A stretch of 64,000 bases of DNA from Streptomyces blattellae (lineage in GTDB: Bacteria > Actinomycetota > Actinomycetes > Streptomycetales > Streptomycetaceae), in NCBI RefSeq assembly GCF_009709555.1, contig NZ_WJBG01000147.1, positions 1 through 64,000 on the forward strand, written 5' to 3'. A program made the translations under genes and the position numbers. Below the pieces are notes generated by a model, which was not told the DNA's origin, did not search any database, and saw only the letters and a list, made by a program, of their open reading frames with translations. Below are positions 9,192-18,890 of the stretch, in pieces (position 1 is the first letter of the stretch; every line of letters starts with the position of its first letter).

Positions 9192-9701
9192 ATGACCTTC
9201 ATGGCAACGACAACCCCACGAAGCGCCCTCCACCTCACCGCAACCCTGCTCACCGCGACCGTCGCGCTCTACATAGCGCTCGTCGCCTTCGGGAACATCA
9301 CGGACTTCGGGACGAACCAGCAGTTCGTGCGGCACGTCCTGGCGATGGACACGACGTTCAAGGACGACGACGTGATGTGGAGAGCGATCACCAGCAAGGG
9401 GCTTCAGGACACGGCGTACGTGGTGATCATCGTCTGGGAGACGGTCGCGGCGCTGGTGCTGCTGTACGGCACGTGGCTCTGGTTCCGCCGTGACGACACC
9501 CGCGCCCGGCGGTTCTCGACGTACGGCCTGCTGATGGTCCTGCTGCTGTTCGGCGCCGGGTTCATCGCGATCGGCGGTGAGTGGTTCGCGATGTAGCAGT
9601 CGGCGGACTGGAACGGGCTCGACGCGGCGACGCGTGCCTTCGTGTTCAGCGGGACGGTGCTGCTCGTGGTGCAGCTGACCGGTGGACGGGGTGAGTCGTG
9701 A
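9192..9701 (+). pseudogene. DUF2165 membrane protein interrupted by an in-frame TAG
   Basis: The frame from ATG 9192 encodes a small membrane protein with hydrophobic segments at about residues 14-34, 75-95 and 105-125. The GGEWFAM motif occurs at the point where DUF2165 proteins normally continue with W-Q-S-x-x-W-N-G. Here the codon after GGEWFAM is TAG (9594-9596). The same frame then reads QSADWNGLDAA, a further hydrophobic helix and a normal TGA at 9699-9701. A single TGG-to-TAG change therefore explains the break. The truncated 134-residue product would lack the last membrane helix. A sequencing error or amber suppression is not excluded. Confidence 0.75.
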
Positions 9702-9753
9702 TGCTGGACAACTTGCCTGTGTTCGGGACGGTTTCTGGCTACCGTTGCTTCTC

Positions 9754-10281
9754 ATGGAACGTCAGCGCAGCGCCGGAAGCGTGCAGATCAGTCTCGGCGC
9801 GTCCGGGGCCGAGGGCGGAGACAGGGCCACCCTCGATCTCTACGCGTGGCTGAGGCAGACGGCTGATGTCCGGGAGCACTCGGACATCAGCCTCCGTCCC
9901 GCGCAGCCGGACGACACGGAGGCCATGGGCGCGGCCGAGATCATCGACCTGGCTCTGGGCCACGGGTTCGCGGCCCTCAACCTGGCGCTCGCGTACGCCT
10001 CCTGGCGCACCGCCCGCCCCTCCGCGCCCGCGGTGACGCTGACGACCAGCCGCGGCTCCGTCACGGTCCACGGCTGTTCCGACGAAGAGATCCGCCGCAT
10101 CATGGCGGCGCTTCACGACGGTGTGCCCGAAGGCGGTGTGCCCCAAGACGGTGTGCCCCAAGACGGTGTGCCCGAAGCGGACGCTCCTGCCGAGGATCCC
10201 GGATCCGGTACCCGCACCACTGACACCGACACCGGCAGAGCGGGAGACAACCGCGGCGACCGAGGGCCGCTCGGCGCCTGA
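9754..10281 (+). CDS. Effector-associated constant component EACC1 protein
   Basis: A 175-residue protein. Residues 1-125 match the EACC1 layout: an N-terminal beta segment, a LYAWLRQTADVR helix, an AAEIIDLALGHGFAALNLALAYASWR hydrophobic helix split at about residues 69-94, and a closing TLTTSRGSVTVHGCSDEEIRRIMAAL-type strand-helix. In known systems EACC1 accompanies effector proteases or other effectors in proposed conflict/immunity operons. The C-terminal 50 residues are disordered, with GVPQD repeats (15-base units). The start at ATG 9754 was chosen at the beginning of the conserved domain. The stop TGA overlaps the next start as TGATG, implying translational coupling. Confidence 0.82.
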   Translation: MERQRSAGSVQISLGASGAEGGDRATLDLYAWLRQTADVREHSDISLRPAQPDDTEAMGAAEIIDLALGHGFAALNLALAYASWRTARPSAPAVTLTTSRGSVTVHGCSDEEIRRIMAALHDGVPEGGVPQDGVPQDGVPEADAPAEDPGSGTRTTDTDTGRAGDNRGDRGPLGA

Positions 10282-12233
10282 TGAACACCCCCTTCCCCGA
10301 CCCCGCCCGCTCCCGTGCCGTGCTGATCGGAGTGGCCGACTACGAGAAGCTGCCGGATCTGCCCGCGGTCACCAACAACGTGAGCAAATTGAGGGAGTTG
10401 CTCATGGACGGCGACCTGTGGGGCCTGCCCGAGGAACACTGCATCGCACTGTCCGGCGAGGACGTCGCCTCCGCCCAGGAGGTCATGCAGACCCTGCACA
10501 CGGCCGCCGAGCAGGCAAAGGACGCCCTCCTGGTGTACTTCGCCGGACACGGCCTCTCCCCGCTCAAGTTCGGCCTGCACCTGGCCCTGCCCGGCGGGGA
10601 CTCCGAACGCCTTTACAACGCCCTGGACTTCAACCACATCCGGCACACGCTGATGGAGGTGTGCACCGCTCGGCAGCGCCTGGTCATCTTGGACTGCTGT
10701 TACGGCGGGCGGGCGTTCGCGGACCATCTCGGCGCACCGAACGAGGAACTGGCCGACCTGGCGGGGATCAAGGGTACGTACCTGCTGACGGCGGCGTCGG
10801 CGACGGCTCGCGCGCTGGCCCCGAAGGGCGAGGAGTTCACGGCGTTCACCGGCGAGATCATCAAGGCGCTGGACCAGGGCATTCCGGATGGCCCGGACCT
10901 GCTCGACACGGATTCGTTCTTCAGACATGTCCGCCGCGAGCTGATCGCCAAGGGCCGTCCCGAACCCCAGCAGCGCGCGGACCACTTCGGGCACCGCATC
11001 GTCCTCGCGCACAACCGGTGGGACCAGGCGGTGAGCCCGGAAGCCGCCGCATACGCACAAGCCCTGGGCGCGGCCGTCCGGCCCGCTCTGGACGAGCGCG
11101 GCGGCCCGCACCGGGATCTGAGCGAAGCACTGGCACTGCCCCCGGCACAGGTCAAGCGCTACCTCAAGGGCGGGCGCATCGCTCCGAAGCAGGTGCTCGA
11201 CGCACTCGCGGACTTCATTCGCTCATACGGCAGCCCGCTCCCGGCGGAGGACCTGGCCCGGCTGCACGCCCTCCGACGTGCCGCACAACGCGCGAGCAAG
11301 GACACGGACACGCAACTGCTGTACTGGCGGGAGGAGGCGGACCGGCTCAAGACCGAGTTGGACGACCTCGCCCAGGAGCTGGACGGATCCGCGCTCCGTG
11401 CGGAACGGGACAGGTTGCTGCGTCAGCTCGGACACGCCCGGCAGTACGTCAGGGACACCGCGGGCGAGTTGGCCGACGAACGGGAGAACGTCCGCCTGCT
11501 CAGGCGCGAGGTCGACGTGCTGCGCCGGCAGGTGCGCAGGCTTCTGGCCCCGGAATCCACCGCGGAGACCGGCGAGTCGGCGGCAGGTGACTCCACCGTC
11601 AGCGCGAAGGCGCCGGTCAGGGTGGCAGACGAGGTGCGCGCCGAAGGCGACGGTCCGGCCGTCGCGCTCGACACCGTACCGGACGCGCCCCCGGCCCCCG
11701 CCGCCCCCCACGATGCGACGGCACCGCCACCCTCCGCACGGGGCGCCGGCTGCGTCCTCGTCGCCGTGCTGTCCGCGGCGGTACCGCTCTATCTGCTCAT
11801 CGGCGTGTTCGTCAGCCTTGTCACCGTCGATCTCAAGCCCTCCGGCGGCCGTCAGCCCACCGTCGCGGGCGACACGTACATCTGGGATGTGGCGGGCAGA
11901 GTGGAGAGCGAGTTCGCAGCGGACGGCGGCGCCCCGACCGACCGCCTTCAGGGCAGTCTGCGCCTGGAGGTGGGAAGAGAGTGCGAGGGAAATCCCGTCG
12001 AAGCCGAATGGGAGATCGCCATTGACGGGCACCGCTTCAAGAACGGAACGGCGAAGGTCGAAAAGCCGGGCGCAGGCACGGAGATCGCGACCGATTTCCC
12101 CTACGGGCCCACCGTGCACGAGGTCACGCTGAGCGTCGGTTCGACCGGGGCCGCCGGTACATGTGACACCTTCGGCCTGGTGTGGGAGGGGCCGGGTCTC
12201 TCCAAGAGCTACGACGTGTTCTATGCCTTCTGA
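10281..12233 (+). CDS. Membrane-anchored caspase-like (C14) protease with HTH-like, coiled-coil, TM and extracytoplasmic domains
   Basis: A 650-residue protein. Residues 8-240 form a caspase-family p20 domain: SRAVLIGVADYEKLPDLP, catalytic His90 in VYFAGHGLS, and Cys139/140 in VILDCCYGG. Residues about 275-325 resemble an HTH (LSEALALPPAQVKRYLKGG). Residues 335-440 are strongly charged coiled coil. A Pro/Ala linker leads to one membrane helix at about 488-515. Residues 525-650 form a predicted beta-rich domain outside the membrane with two cysteines. It is coupled to the EACC1 gene (TGATG) and overlaps the next gene by 11 bases. I infer a cytosolic protease controlled by an outside or membrane signal; the substrate is unknown. 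Confidence 0.85.
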   Translation: MNTPFPDPARSRAVLIGVADYEKLPDLPAVTNNVSKLRELLMDGDLWGLPEEHCIALSGEDVASAQEVMQTLHTAAEQAKDALLVYFAGHGLSPLKFGLHLALPGGDSERLYNALDFNHIRHTLMEVCTARQRLVILDCCYGGRAFADHLGAPNEELADLAGIKGTYLLTAASATARALAPKGEEFTAFTGEIIKALDQGIPDGPDLLDTDSFFRHVRRELIAKGRPEPQQRADHFGHRIVLAHNRWDQAVSPEAAAYAQALGAAVRPALDERGGPHRDLSEALALPPAQVKRYLKGGRIAPKQVLDALADFIRSYGSPLPAEDLARLHALRRAAQRASKDTDTQLLYWREEADRLKTELDDLAQELDGSALRAERDRLLRQLGHARQYVRDTAGELADERENVRLLRREVDVLRRQVRRLLAPESTAETGESAAGDSTVSAKAPVRVADEVRAEGDGPAVALDTVPDAPPAPAAPHDATAPPPSARGAGCVLVAVLSAAVPLYLLIGVFVSLVTVDLKPSGGRQPTVAGDTYIWDVAGRVESEFAADGGAPTDRLQGSLRLEVGRECEGNPVEAEWEIAIDGHRFKNGTAKVEKPGAGTEIATDFPYGPTVHEVTLSVGSTGAAGTCDTFGLVWEGPGLSKSYDVFYAF

Positions 12234-12792
12234 CGACGGAGAGGGAGACCAAAAGGGGCCTGCCACCGGACACAGCGCGGGGTGGGTCCCCGGCCTCGCC
12301 TTCCTCGCTTTCGTGGTCGTGTTCGCCGGCCTGCCTCTTTTGCTCACCGCGACGAACACCCTCTATCTGACGCACGCCGAACACGGATCGACTCCCGTCT
12401 TCCGTAAGGAAAAACGCGGTGGGCAGGAAGCGACCGAAGAGCGCTATCTCACCTGGGACGTACACAAGCGTGCCGAGAGCAGCTTCCGCCCCGAAGGCAC
12501 CGGCCGCGATTTCGGTTTCGAGGGCCGCGAACTGCGCGGAGAGCTCAGCTTCTCCGTGCCCCGCGACTGCGCCGACCGGCGCATCCGCTGGGAGATCCGC
12601 GTCGACGGTGAACGGGCCGGGGGCGGCAGCTTGAGATGGCTGCACACGTACACGGTGAAGACCGACTTCGCCATCGACCGCACTCCGGATTCGGTCGGGA
12701 TCACCATGTACTGGGACGGTGGCGACGCGGGCTGCCCCTCCTTCAGCGCCGAATGGAAAGACGCGCGAGTCGAGCGAGGACCGATCGGCTAG
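12223..12792 (+). CDS. Small membrane protein with the same extracytoplasmic domain as the caspase
   Basis: A 189-residue protein starting at ATG 12223 inside the end of the caspase gene. Residues 1-20 are cytosolic, 21-42 form a membrane helix (WVPGLAFLAFVVVFAGLPLL) and the rest is outside. Residues 70-185 align by eye with the caspase C-terminal domain: YLTWDV/YIWDV, RAESSF/RVESEF, LRGELSFSV/LQGSLRLEV, RIRWEIRVDGE/EAEWEIAIDGH, and a terminal CPSFSAEW/CDTFGLVW. Both have one cysteine in the middle and one near the end. I recognise no named family. A co-sensor, receptor or inhibitor of the caspase is the natural inference. Confidence 0.72.
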   Translation: MPSDDGEGDQKGPATGHSAGWVPGLAFLAFVVVFAGLPLLLTATNTLYLTHAEHGSTPVFRKEKRGGQEATEERYLTWDVHKRAESSFRPEGTGRDFGFEGRELRGELSFSVPRDCADRRIRWEIRVDGERAGGGSLRWLHTYTVKTDFAIDRTPDSVGITMYWDGGDAGCPSFSAEWKDARVERGPIG

Positions 12793-12807
12793 CACCGGAC
12801 CGTGCCC

Positions 12808-13368
12808 TCAGTCGACGACCACCACCGTCGTCCCCGGCGAGCCGAACGTCCACACCGCCGACCCGTCGGCCCTGCCCATCCGGATGCCGCCGGTCGGGGT
12901 GCCGGAGGGCGGCGGGGGCGAGGAGCCGTCGACGGCGTTGGAGAAGGCGATGTTTAGGCCGGACTTGGTGGCGAAGTAGACGATGTTCTCGACCTCCACC
13001 CCGTCCGAGCCCGTCGTCGCGTCCCGGCGGCCGACGACGGAGTAGCTGCCGGGGTCGGGGGCGACCGTCCCCGGCCACACGGCGAACGTACGGCGGGCGG
13101 CGTCGCTCTCGTCGACCAGCCACACCCGCCGCTGCCCGAGGGAGTAGACGATGCGCCGGCCGGTGCCGGAGGCGTCCGGTACCGCGGCCGGTGCGGAGGC
13201 GGTGGGGTCGGGGCCGGGCCGCGCGCCCCCGGAAGCCGACGCCGACGCGCTGGGACCGGCCGCCGCCGCCGTGGGGCGCGGACCGTTGCCGGCCTGGACG
13301 GCCAGGACGGCGACCACGGCTGTCGCTCCCACCGTCAGACCGGTCACCCAGGTCTTCGAGCCTGGCAC
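12808..13368 (-). CDS. Secreted protein resembling the N-terminal half of an L,D-transpeptidase domain
   Basis: A 186-residue protein with an N-terminal signal-anchor (TWVTGLTVGATAVVAVLAV, residues 6-24), a Ser/Ala/Pro-rich linker, then a globular part beginning GRRIVYSLGQRRVWLVDES (about 70-88) and VENIVYFATKSGLNIAFSN (about 128-146). The globular part recalls L,D-transpeptidase beta strands, but the HxxxS/T-x-G-C-h-R catalytic motif is absent, so an enzyme role is unlikely. The start is GTG 13368 with GGAGGAG 10 bases upstream. It lies just downstream of, and on the same strand as, nothing obvious; its 3' end converges on the caspase operon. Confidence 0.7.
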   Translation of the reverse strand: MPGSKTWVTGLTVGATAVVAVLAVQAGNGPRPTAAAAGPSASASASGGARPGPDPTASAPAAVPDASGTGRRIVYSLGQRRVWLVDESDAARRTFAVWPGTVAPDPGSYSVVGRRDATTGSDGVEVENIVYFATKSGLNIAFSNAVDGSSPPPPSGTPTGGIRMGRADGSAVWTFGSPGTTVVVVD

Positions 13369-13439
13369 GGGTACGCATCTCCTCCGTTACGGGCCCCCGA
13401 AGCAGGGGTCAGATCATCGTACTGTGAGCCTCCTGTCCG

Positions 13440-16070
13440 TCAGTCCAACAGCGGCAAGAGCTCCGGCAGATGCCCGTCCGACGCCTCCGCCGCCCGCTGC
13501 CGCTCCTGAGGCACCTCCCCGTAGAGCGTCGTACGCGGCTTCGCCGGGCGGCCCGCCGCCTCCGCCACGGCCACCAGATCACGCACCGACTTGTACGAGC
13601 CGTACGACGACCCCGCCATCCGCGAGATCGTCTCCTCCATCAGCGTGCCACCGACGTCGTTGGCGCCGGAGCGGAGCATCTCGGCCGCGCCCTCCGTCCC
13701 CAGCTTCACCCAGCTCGTCTGGATATTGGGGATGTGCGGGTGCAGCAGGAGGCGGGCCATCGCCGTGACCGCGCGGTTGTCCCGCATCGTCGGGCCCGGC
13801 CGCGCGATGCCCGCCAGGTACACCGGCGCGTTGGTGTGGATGAACGGCAGGGTCACGAACTCCGTGAAGCCGCCCGTCCGTTGCTGGATCCCCGCCAGCG
13901 TCCGCAAGTGGCCCAGCCAGTGGCGTGGCTGGTCCACGTGGCCGTACATCATCGTCGACGAGGACCGGATGCCCAGCTCGTGCGCCGTCGTGATCACCTC
14001 GATCCAGGTGGCCGTCGGCAGCTTGCCCTTCGTCAGGATCCAGCGGACCTCGTCGTCGAGGATCTCGGCCGCCGTGCCGGGGACGGAGTCGAGGCCCGCT
14101 TCCTTCGCCGCCGTCAGCCACTCGCGGATGGACATGCCGGTGCGGGTGGCGCCGTTCACGACCTCCATCGGTGAGAAGGCGTGCACGTGCATACCGGGGA
14201 CGCGGGACTTCACCGCTCGCGCTATGTCGAAGTACGCCGTGCCGGGCAGGTCCGGGTGGATGCCGCCCTGCATGCACACCTCCACCGCCCCCACGTCCCA
14301 CGCCTGCCGCGCCCGGTCCGCCACCTGCTCCAGCGAGAGCGTGTAGGCGTCCGCGTCCGAGCGGCGCTGGGCGAAGGCGCAGAATCGGCAGCCCGTGTAG
14401 CAGACGTTGGTGAAGTTGATGTTCCGGGTGACGATGTAGGTGACGTCGTCGCCGACCGCCGACTTGCGTACGTCGTCGGCCACCCGGCACAGCGCGTCCA
14501 GCGCCGGACCGTCCGCGTGCAGCAGCGCCAGCGCCTCCTCGTCGGTCAGCTTCGCCGGGTCGTCCGCCGCCGTCGCCAGAGCGGCGCGTACGTCGGTGTC
14601 GATCCTGGACGGCAGCATGCCCGGCGCCGCCGCCTCACGCAGGGCGCCCCAGTCGCCGTACACCTCGTCGAAGTCGTCGCGGCGGTCGGACGTACGGCCC
14701 TCGGTGTCGATCGTGGTGTGCAGATCCGTACGGCCTGACGACACGAACGCCTCGTCCGGCTCCTGCCACGGGTGGCCCTCGACGGCCACGTCCGGGCGGG
14801 CCAGGCCCGTCTCCGGGTCGGCCAGGGCCGCCACGTGCGGGCGCAGCCTCGGGTCCAGCCAGGGCTCGCCGCGGCGGACGAACTCCGGGTACACGCAGAG
14901 ACGTTCCCGCAGCTCGAAACCGGCGGCTGCGGACTTCGCCGCCAGCTCCTCGATCTGCGGCCAGGGGCGTTCCGGGTTGACGTGGTCGATGGTCAGCGGC
15001 GACACCCCGCCCCAGTCGTCGATCCCGGCGCCGATGAGCCGACCGTACTCGGAGTCGACCAGGTTCGGCGGGGCCTGCAGACAGGCCGCCGGGCCCATGA
15101 TGTGCCGGGCCACCGCCACCGTCGCGACCAGCTCGTCCAGTTCCGCGTCCGGCATGCCGCGCATCGCGGTGTCGGGCTTGGCGCGGAAGTTCTGGATGAT
15201 GAGTTCCTGGATGCCGTGATACGACCGCGCTACGCGGCGCAGCGCGAACAGCGACTCGGCGCGCTCCTCGTACGTCTCGCCGATCCCGATCAGCAGCCCG
15301 GACGTGAAGGGGACCGACGACCGTCCCGCGTCTTCCAGCACCCGCAGCCGTACGGCGGGTTCCTTGTCCGGGGAGCCGTAGTGCGGCCCGCCCGGCTCGG
15401 ACCACAGCCGGGTGGCGGTCGTCTCCAGCATCATGCCCATGGACGGAGCGACCGGCTTCAGCCGCTGGAAGTCGGTCCACGACATGACCCCGGGGTTGAG
15501 GTGCGGCAGCAGCCCCGTCTCCTCCAGGATGCGGATGGAGATGGCGCGGACGTAGGCGATGGTGTCGTCGTAGCCGTGCGCGTCGAGCCACTCGCGCGCC
15601 TGAGGCCACCGCTCCTCGGGCTTGTCGCCGAGGGTGATGAGGGCTTCCTTGCAGCCGAGGGCGGCACCGCGGCGGGCGATGTCGAGGACCTCGTCCGGGG
15701 ACATGAACATCCCGTGTCCGGCCCGGCGCAGCTTGCCGGGCACGGTCACGAACGTGCAGTAGTGGCATGTGTCCCGGCACAGCCGGGTGAGCGGGATGAA
15801 GACGCTCTTCGAGTACGTGATGACCCCGGGGCGGCCGGCCGCGTCGAGGCCCGCGTCCCGCACCCGGGCGGCGGACACGGTCAGGTCGTCGAGGGCCTCG
15901 CCACGGGCCTGGAGGAGCACCGCCGCCTCGGTGACGTCGAGGGCGACGCCGTCCCGGGCGCGTTTGAGGGCGCGACGCATGGAGTTCGCGGTGGGGCCGG
16001 TCGGACCTGTGGGGCTGGTCCGACCGGTGGGTCCGTCGGGGCCGGTTCCGGAGGTCGCGGAAGTCGTCAT
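13440..16070 (-). CDS. fbiC: FO synthase (fused CofG/CofH), coenzyme F420 biosynthesis
   Basis: An 876-residue two-module radical-SAM enzyme. The CofG half holds CRDTCHYC at about residues 97-104 and the CofH half CYTGCRFC at about 556-563, each ligating a 4Fe-4S cluster and SAM. Together they condense tyrosine with the riboflavin precursor 5-amino-6-ribitylaminouracil to make FO, the deazaflavin chromophore of F420. Length and fused arrangement match actinobacterial FbiC. The first 30 residues are Gly/Pro/Thr-rich and variable. The two LLM proteins and the Ddn-like protein elsewhere in the window are possible F420 users. Confidence 0.97.
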   Translation of the reverse strand: MTTSATSGTGPDGPTGRTSPTGPTGPTANSMRRALKRARDGVALDVTEAAVLLQARGEALDDLTVSAARVRDAGLDAAGRPGVITYSKSVFIPLTRLCRDTCHYCTFVTVPGKLRRAGHGMFMSPDEVLDIARRGAALGCKEALITLGDKPEERWPQAREWLDAHGYDDTIAYVRAISIRILEETGLLPHLNPGVMSWTDFQRLKPVAPSMGMMLETTATRLWSEPGGPHYGSPDKEPAVRLRVLEDAGRSSVPFTSGLLIGIGETYEERAESLFALRRVARSYHGIQELIIQNFRAKPDTAMRGMPDAELDELVATVAVARHIMGPAACLQAPPNLVDSEYGRLIGAGIDDWGGVSPLTIDHVNPERPWPQIEELAAKSAAAGFELRERLCVYPEFVRRGEPWLDPRLRPHVAALADPETGLARPDVAVEGHPWQEPDEAFVSSGRTDLHTTIDTEGRTSDRRDDFDEVYGDWGALREAAAPGMLPSRIDTDVRAALATAADDPAKLTDEEALALLHADGPALDALCRVADDVRKSAVGDDVTYIVTRNINFTNVCYTGCRFCAFAQRRSDADAYTLSLEQVADRARQAWDVGAVEVCMQGGIHPDLPGTAYFDIARAVKSRVPGMHVHAFSPMEVVNGATRTGMSIREWLTAAKEAGLDSVPGTAAEILDDEVRWILTKGKLPTATWIEVITTAHELGIRSSSTMMYGHVDQPRHWLGHLRTLAGIQQRTGGFTEFVTLPFIHTNAPVYLAGIARPGPTMRDNRAVTAMARLLLHPHIPNIQTSWVKLGTEGAAEMLRSGANDVGGTLMEETISRMAGSSYGSYKSVRDLVAVAEAAGRPAKPRTTLYGEVPQERQRAAEASDGHLPELLPLLD

Positions 16071-16374
16071 CCTTCGAGCATACGGAGGGGCTCCACCGGT
16101 TCAGCGGGGTCGGGGGCCTGGGGGCTGCGGTTCGTGGCGGGTGCGGGTCGTGGCGGGTGCGGGTCGTGGCGGGTGCGGGTCGTGGCGGGTGCGAGCTGGC
16201 TGCGGCTGGTCGCCCTCCCCCTCCCGGCGGCTACCGGTACACCGCGTACTCGTCCAGCACCCGCAACACCTCCGCCTCCCCCGCCGGAGGCAACTACCGA
16301 CCGGTCGGGATCCAAGCGACGGCAGACGCGCGCTCTGCGTGACGGGGGCGGCCACCCGCGCTTACGTTGGGAGC
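16071..16374. repeat. Intergenic region with 15-base tandem repeats
   Basis: About 300 bases between the divergent FO synthase and metallohydrolase genes. Bases 16135-16200 hold about four copies of a GTGCGGGTCGTGGCG unit. The rest is GC-rich without an evident gene. It presumably carries both promoters, but I cannot point to boxes with confidence. Confidence 0.65.
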
Positions 16375-17808
16375 GTGAGCTTCGCCTCGGCCGCGGACGG
16401 CCGGACCCCGGAGACGAAGACGGTTCGCGGCACCCTGCCCACCGGATCACCCGACTACGTCCACCTGCCGCTCGAAGTCCCGCCCGGCGTACGGGAGATC
16501 AGGGTCGCGTACACCTACGACAAGCCCTCCGTCCCGGCCGGCACCCCCGGCAACGCGCTCGACATCGGCATCTTCGACGAACGCGGCACCGAGCTGGGCG
16601 GCCGTGGCTTCAGGGGCTGGTCGGGCGGGGCGCGCACGGAGTTCTTCCTCCGCGCGGACGACGCCACCCCCGGCTACATCCCGGGCCCCATCCGCCCCGG
16701 CACCTGGCACATCGCGCTCGGCCCGTACACGGTGGCGCCGCAGGGTCTGCCGTACGAGATCACGATCACGCTGTCCTACGGCGAACCGGGCGCCGTCGCC
16801 GAGCCGGTGTACCCGCCCTCGCGTGCGAAGGGGCGAGGCCTGGCCTAGTACCGCGGGGACTGCCATCTGCACTCCTGGCACTCCGACGGCCGCCGCACCC
16901 CGGCGCAGATCGCGGCGCTCGCGCGGGCGGCGGGGCTGGACTTCATCAACACGTCGGAGCACAACACGTACTCGGCACACGCGCACTGGGCCGAGGAGGC
17001 GGGCGACGACCTGCTGATCATGCTGGGTGAGGAGGTGACGACGCGGAACGGTCATGTGGTGGCGCTGGGCACGGACCCGGGCACGTTCGTCGACTGGCGC
17101 TACCGGGCCCGCGACAACCGGTTCGGCCGGTTCGCCCGGCAGATCCGCCGCGCGGGAGGTCTCGTCGTGCCCGCACATCCGCACGCCACCTGCATCGGCT
17201 GCAACTGGAGTAACGGGTTCGGCGAGGCGGACGCCGTGGAGGTGTGGAACGGGCCGTGGACGCCCGACGACGAGGTGGCGCTGGCGGAGTGGGACGGGAC
17301 GCTGGTGGCGTCCGTGCGGTCCGAGGGCCGGGAGTGGATTCCGGCGATGGGGAACAGTGACGCGCACCGCCGTCCGGACGTGGTCGGCCTCCCCCAGACC
17401 GTCGTCCTGGCCGACGGTCTGAGCCGGGAGGCGATCCAGGCGGGCATCCGCGCGGGACGCTCGTACGTCGCCGAGTCTCAGCATGTCTCCGTCGCCTTCA
17501 GCGCGGCGGGCGGGCGCGGTGAGCACGCGGGGATCGGCGAGCGGCTGGAGGTCGGCCCCGACACCCCGGTGACCGTCCGCGTGGATGTCACCGGCGCACC
17601 ACGCTGCACGGTCCGGCTCGTCACCGACCAGGGCGTGCTGTTCACGAGCGCACCGTTGCCGGTGTCGGGGACGGGGAGCGTGGAGTGGCGGACGACGCCG
17701 TCGTACGCGGCCTATGTACGGGCGGAGCTACGGCATGAGACGGCGCTCGGGCCGTTGCCGGGGGCGCCGGCGGCTTTCACGAATCCGATCTTCCTGGGAC
17801 GCGGCTGA
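16375..17808 (+). pseudogene. CehA/McbA-type PHP metallohydrolase interrupted by an in-frame TAG
   Basis: The frame from GTG 16375 encodes an N-terminal beta domain (residues 1-155), then TAG at 16846-16848 exactly where homologues have W-Y-R-G-D-C-H-L-H. The same frame continues YRGDCHLHSWHSDG (metal-binding HxH), FINTSEHNTYS, VVPAHPHATC, GNSDAHRRPDVVG and ends NPIFLGRG at a normal TGA. All metal-binding histidines and aspartates of the PHP-like domain are therefore still encoded downstream. A single TGG-to-TAG change explains the break. The downstream part alone could only start at internal codons after the first HxH motif. Confidence 0.78.
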
Positions 17809-17959
17809 ACTGCCACAGCCCCGCGTCGAAGGCGACGACGCCCAGATGATCCCACTGCGCTCGGGCCGAAGCGCCCCCGGTCCCCGAGCAGCCGCGGGCC
17901 CGCCGATGCTGTCCACCCCGCCCGGGCCGCGGGAGACGCCGCGGCGCTGGGATGTGTTG

Positions 17960-18670
17960 TCATGCGCGCGTCCGATCAGGTCGGACGAGGACCTCGGCAC
18001 CGATCGGGGTGAACCCGGTGGCGAGGAAGGCACGCAGGGAGCGGGCGTTGCCCGGGGAGACCGCGGCGAAGACGGGCTCGTCCTCGGGCACCAGCGAGAG
18101 CGCGTCGGTGAGCAGCGACCTGCCATGTCCACGGCCGTCGGCTGCGTTGCGATGCAGTTCGATGCTCAGTTCTGTGCGCCCGGCGAGTCCCGCCGCGAGG
18201 GTGACCAGTCCCCGGTCGTCACCGAATACCCGGACGTCGGTGCGCAACCGTCGGGCGTGCTGCACTCGGGGGTGGTCGTCGGTGTCGGCGAGCGGCTGCA
18301 GACGGGCGGTGCCGCCGGTGCCGCGTCTTACCAGGGTGGCGTCGATGACGTCGATCCAGCCCGCCGGGCCGGCGAGGGCACGCAGGAAGTCCGGGGACAG
18401 GGAGCCGCCGAAGGCGTCAGGCCGGTGGGCGCGGACCTGCGCGGCGGGCAGAGCAGTGGCGACGACGGCGTGGCCGGTGAAGGCGACCGAGCATGCCAGG
18501 CCGCCGGGCAGACCGGGCAGCACCGTGACGACCCCGTCGACGGGCGGGAAGCGTCCTTCAGCGGCGTCGAGGAAGTACCCGAGCAGCGGATGCGGGAGCG
18601 TGAGCGTGGCCGGGTTCGCGTCCGAGAATGCCGCCGCGGAGGGCCGGTCGTCATGCGTAGGGTGCGTCAT
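17960..18670 (-). CDS. GNAT-family N-acetyltransferase
   Basis: A 236-residue protein. The C-terminal half carries the GNAT acetyl-CoA-binding pattern RNAADGRGHGRSLLTDAL (about residues 168-185) and the closing SPGNARSLRAFLATGFTPIG (about 200-219), in which Asn and the RAFLATGF segment are typical. The N-terminal half resembles a degenerate substrate domain with a hydrophobic centre (GVVTVLPGLPGGLACSVAF). The acceptor is unknown. It stands alone, convergent with the broken metallohydrolase. Confidence 0.8.
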   Translation of the reverse strand: MTHPTHDDRPSAAAFSDANPATLTLPHPLLGYFLDAAEGRFPPVDGVVTVLPGLPGGLACSVAFTGHAVVATALPAAQVRAHRPDAFGGSLSPDFLRALAGPAGWIDVIDATLVRRGTGGTARLQPLADTDDHPRVQHARRLRTDVRVFGDDRGLVTLAAGLAGRTELSIELHRNAADGRGHGRSLLTDALSLVPEDEPVFAAVSPGNARSLRAFLATGFTPIGAEVLVRPDRTRA

Positions 18671-18890
18671 CTGCTGTCCTTGTCACAGCCGGGTCATGCG
18701 GTCGGTGCAGCCGAGGTCGCTTGGCGCGCGGGCGGGAGCAACTCTCCGCCGCCGAGTGCACGTTGGAACGCCTCCGCCCCGGAGACCCTGCTGGAACCAG
18801 CCGCGATGCGAGGACATCCCGTTCTTCCCGGTGAATCCGTCCTATGAGCCCCATCTGCTCCAGGACTGCGACGGCGAGGGACAATCGGTC

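Noticed and set aside
18671..18890. Possible small leftward gene between the acetyltransferase and transglutaminase-like genes
   Set aside because: Frames there are Arg-rich with no ribosome-binding site and no domain.
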